Assembly: GCA_020342025.1 (NCBI GenBank)
Contig: CP070840.1
Coordinates: 2,102,342 to 2,110,576, forward strand
Source of the DNA: Deltaproteobacteria bacterium
GTDB lineage: Bacteria; Desulfobacterota; DSM-4660; Desulfatiglandales; HGW-15
DNA length: 8,235 nucleotides
Direction: 5' to 3'
Position numbers and translations under genes: made by a program. The notes below the pieces were generated by a model. The model saw only the letters and a list, made by a program, of their open reading frames with translations. It was not told where the DNA came from and did no database searches. Shown piece by piece: positions 6,395-8,235 of this stretch (the first letter of the stretch is position 1; each line of letters opens with the position of its first letter).

Positions 6395-7534
6395 ATGATA
6401 GAGCTGAATCAGGAGCAAAGGATGATTTTGAAAACAGTCCGGGATATTGCCCAGAAAAAGATAAAGCCCAGAGCCGCTGAGATAGATGAAAAGGCCGAAT
6501 TTCCTTGGGACACGGTCAAGACATACACAGAGAACGGTATTCTGGCACCCCTTCTGCCTGAAAAATATGGGGGTATTGATGCGGAATATCTGCTCTTTAG
6601 CATGATTTTGGAAGAAATCGCAAAAGTCTGCGCATCTTCGGCACTGATCCTCATTGCTCAGGCCGACGGCATGCTACCCATCTTTTTTGGAGGAAGCGAA
6701 AGACTGAAAGAGAAATACCTCCCAGGATTGACCAAAGGAAAACTCTCAGCCATTGCAGCCACAGAGCCTGATGCGGGCTCAGATGTCCTTTCCATGAGAA
6801 CCCGAGCGGTTCGCAAGGGAAATGCCTATGTGATAAACGGTCGCAAAATATTCACCACGAACGGCAGCATCGCTGACATTATAACCGTGTACGCCTATAC
6901 GGATCCAGAAAAGAAGGCCAAGGGCATAACGCCCTTTGTGGTGGAGAAGGGTTCAAAGGGGCTGGTCTATGGCAAGAACGAAAACAAGATGGGGATGCGG
7001 GGGGCCCTCAACTCGCAACTCTTTTTTGAGGACTTAGAGGTACCAGAAACAAACAGAGTGGGTGAGGAGGGAGAGGGCATTGGAAACCTGATGGCGGCCC
7101 TGGACACGAGTCGCCTCTTTTCTGCTTCCCAGGCCGTTGGTTTGGCCCAAGGGGCCATTGACGAGGTGGTCAGATATGCCAAAGAGAGGGTCCAGTTTGG
7201 CCGGCCCATCTCCAAGTTCCAGGCCATTCAGTTCATGATCGCCGATATGGTGGCCGCCACGGAAGCCGCCCGGCTATTAACCTATCAGGCCGCCCGGTAT
7301 CTGGACAAGGGACAATGGAATCTCGTCCCCAAATTCTGTGCCATGGCCAAATTTACGGCCTCAGACACGGCCATGAAAGTCACAACTGATGCTGTCCAGG
7401 TTATGGGGGGCTACGGGTACCTGAAGGAGTTTCCATTAGAGAGAATGATGCGGGATGCCAAACTCATCCAGATCTACACGGGAACGAATCAAATCATGAG
7501 GGTTGTAACAGCCCGGGAGATATTCAAAGAATGA
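6395..7534 (+). CDS. Acyl-CoA dehydrogenase, probable cyclohex-1-ene-1-carboxyl-CoA dehydrogenase type
   Basis: An FAD-dependent acyl-CoA dehydrogenase of normal length (379 aa). Family signatures: ATEPDAGSD (122-130), FTTNG (153-157), FGR (268-270), MGGYGY (337-342) and the C-terminal YTGTNQIMR (361-369). The base that is normally Glu in YEGT is Thr362. The alternative Glu site used by isovaleryl/long-chain enzymes (LDLER) reads LDTSR, with Ser239. An acid sits at Asp91 in AQADGMLPI. From memory, cyclohex-1-ene-1-carboxyl-CoA dehydrogenases of Geobacter and Syntrophus use Asp91 as base and lack the usual Glu; this enzyme makes cyclohexa-1,5-diene-1-carboxyl-CoA, a benzoyl-CoA pathway intermediate. 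The specific assignment is inference, since no diene hydratase, ring hydrolase or electron-transfer flavoprotein gene is in view. ATG 6395 follows GGAGGG (6381-6386) by 8 nt. Confidence 0.95.
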   Translation: MIELNQEQRMILKTVRDIAQKKIKPRAAEIDEKAEFPWDTVKTYTENGILAPLLPEKYGGIDAEYLLFSMILEEIAKVCASSALILIAQADGMLPIFFGGSERLKEKYLPGLTKGKLSAIAATEPDAGSDVLSMRTRAVRKGNAYVINGRKIFTTNGSIADIITVYAYTDPEKKAKGITPFVVEKGSKGLVYGKNENKMGMRGALNSQLFFEDLEVPETNRVGEEGEGIGNLMAALDTSRLFSASQAVGLAQGAIDEVVRYAKERVQFGRPISKFQAIQFMIADMVAATEAARLLTYQAARYLDKGQWNLVPKFCAMAKFTASDTAMKVTTDAVQVMGGYGYLKEFPLERMMRDAKLIQIYTGTNQIMRVVTAREIFKE

Positions 7535-7565
7535 AATGGGATGCTAACATGGGGACCCTCAAAGA

Positions 7566-8235
7566 ATGAATCAGACAGTCCAAACCCGCGAGGATCATAA
7601 GCGTGATCTGGCTGTAGGAAGGGCCATTGAGGCCTATATAGAGTCACGTAAAGAAAAAGTTCCCCATTTTGTAAGGAAACACTTCTCCTTTAAGGGTGCC
7701 GTAAAACTGAATAGAAAGGCCTTTAGCTCCGATCTCTACAAGGTCCCCCTGAATGTGGCTTGGACCATACCTTATCTCACCTTGAGGGGATCCTCTTCAC
7801 TACTGAAGAGAATGGGTCTGGAAAAATTTCCGTCCCACGTGGAAAGACTACCCGTTGGATTTGAAACGAAAGTTCAAAAGGAAATAAGCTGGCTCATATT
7901 TACAGAACTCCTGGAAATCCCATACGCACAGGGGAATCGAAGATCAGAGAAAGATGCCCTACTTGAGAACATTCTCAATCAACCAGACATATCCTCTCTC
8001 TTCATGGGCGACCTCTCCACCATCTATTCAAAATCAAAAGATCCAAGGTTTCGTCCTGCCCTGGAAAAAAATCTCATGGCATATTCCAGAAGCCGTACCG
8101 CTGCCTCGGAACTGGCTGGGAATATCATCTCCCTGTCCGCAGGGGCCAGTGTGTTCGGAAAGATGACCCCAGGCGCGTTGACTGTTGGAGGCGGACTGGC
8201 AGCAACCATTGCACAACAGGCGGCCATATCCAATT
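7566..8235 (+). CDS. DUF6635-like protein of unknown function, partial (C-terminus beyond right edge)
   Basis: I translated 223 codons from ATG 7566 (MNQTVQTREDHKRDL...) with no stop to the window end. The N-terminal part, RAIEAYIESRKEKVPHFVRKHFSF-like (about 19-42) and VPLNVAWTIPYLTLR (60-74), resembles DUF6635 proteins as I remember them; this match is tentative. Residues 75-180 are charged and helical in character. From about 184 a Gly/Ala-rich hydrophobic stretch (NIISLSAGASVFG ... TVGGGLAATIAQQ) suggests a membrane-associated or hairpin segment. No catalytic motif is recognised. It starts 31 bp after the acyl-CoA dehydrogenase stop with no terminator between, so cotranscription is likely. 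The ribosome site is weak (GGGGACC, about 9 nt upstream). Confidence 0.75.
   Translation, partial: MNQTVQTREDHKRDLAVGRAIEAYIESRKEKVPHFVRKHFSFKGAVKLNRKAFSSDLYKVPLNVAWTIPYLTLRGSSSLLKRMGLEKFPSHVERLPVGFETKVQKEISWLIFTELLEIPYAQGNRRSEKDALLENILNQPDISSLFMGDLSTIYSKSKDPRFRPALEKNLMAYSRSRTAASELAGNIISLSAGASVFGKMTPGALTVGGGLAATIAQQAAISN

Noticed and set aside
6395..7534. Calling the acyl-CoA dehydrogenase isovaleryl-CoA or generic short-chain type
   Set aside because: Both Glu positions used by those groups are replaced (Ser239 and Thr362), so that label would be misleading.
7954..8233. Short open frames on both strands near the right edge
   Set aside because: All overlap the long open plus-strand frame that starts at 7566 and runs to the edge, which has the more protein-like sequence.

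Overview
The window looks like chromosomal DNA of a strictly anaerobic bacterium, most likely a Desulfobacterota/deltaproteobacterial lineage (sulfate reducer or syntroph). This is inferred from gene content: a stand-alone alpha subunit of an ADP-forming acyl-CoA synthetase, a PflX-type radical SAM protein, and an acyl-CoA dehydrogenase with the residue signature I associate with cyclohex-1-ene-1-carboxyl-CoA dehydrogenase. Base composition is moderate and similar across genes. I see no rRNA, tRNA, CRISPR array or transposase gene.

Layout. (1) 1-2987, minus strand: a two-gene unit read right to left. An NDP-forming acyl-CoA synthetase alpha subunit (467 aa, complete) is followed after 18 nt by an acetolactate-synthase-like thiamine-diphosphate enzyme that runs off the left edge (521 codons visible). 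(2) 2988-3484: a 497-bp divergent intergenic region holding a 200-bp imperfect palindrome (3075-3275), a small hairpin and a likely promoter for the next gene. (3) 3485-4291, plus: a classical short-chain dehydrogenase/reductase. (4) 4448-5473, plus: a PflX-like radical SAM protein with an extra C-terminal cysteine cluster. (5) 5568-6143, minus: an HD-superfamily hydrolase, convergent with the radical SAM gene. (6) 6395-7534, plus: an acyl-CoA dehydrogenase in which the usual catalytic Glu is Thr362 and an acid sits at Asp91. (7) 7566-8235, plus: a DUF6635-like protein of unknown function, 31 bp behind the dehydrogenase and cut by the right edge.

How they may work together: the acyl-CoA synthetase subunit, the ThDP enzyme, the reductase and the acyl-CoA dehydrogenase suggest CoA-thioester and 2-oxo/hydroxy-acid catabolism, possibly of alicyclic or aromatic acids. 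They sit in at least four transcription units, so a single pathway is not demonstrated. The two strongest points for follow-up are the residue swap in the acyl-CoA dehydrogenase and the unexplained palindrome at 3075-3275.
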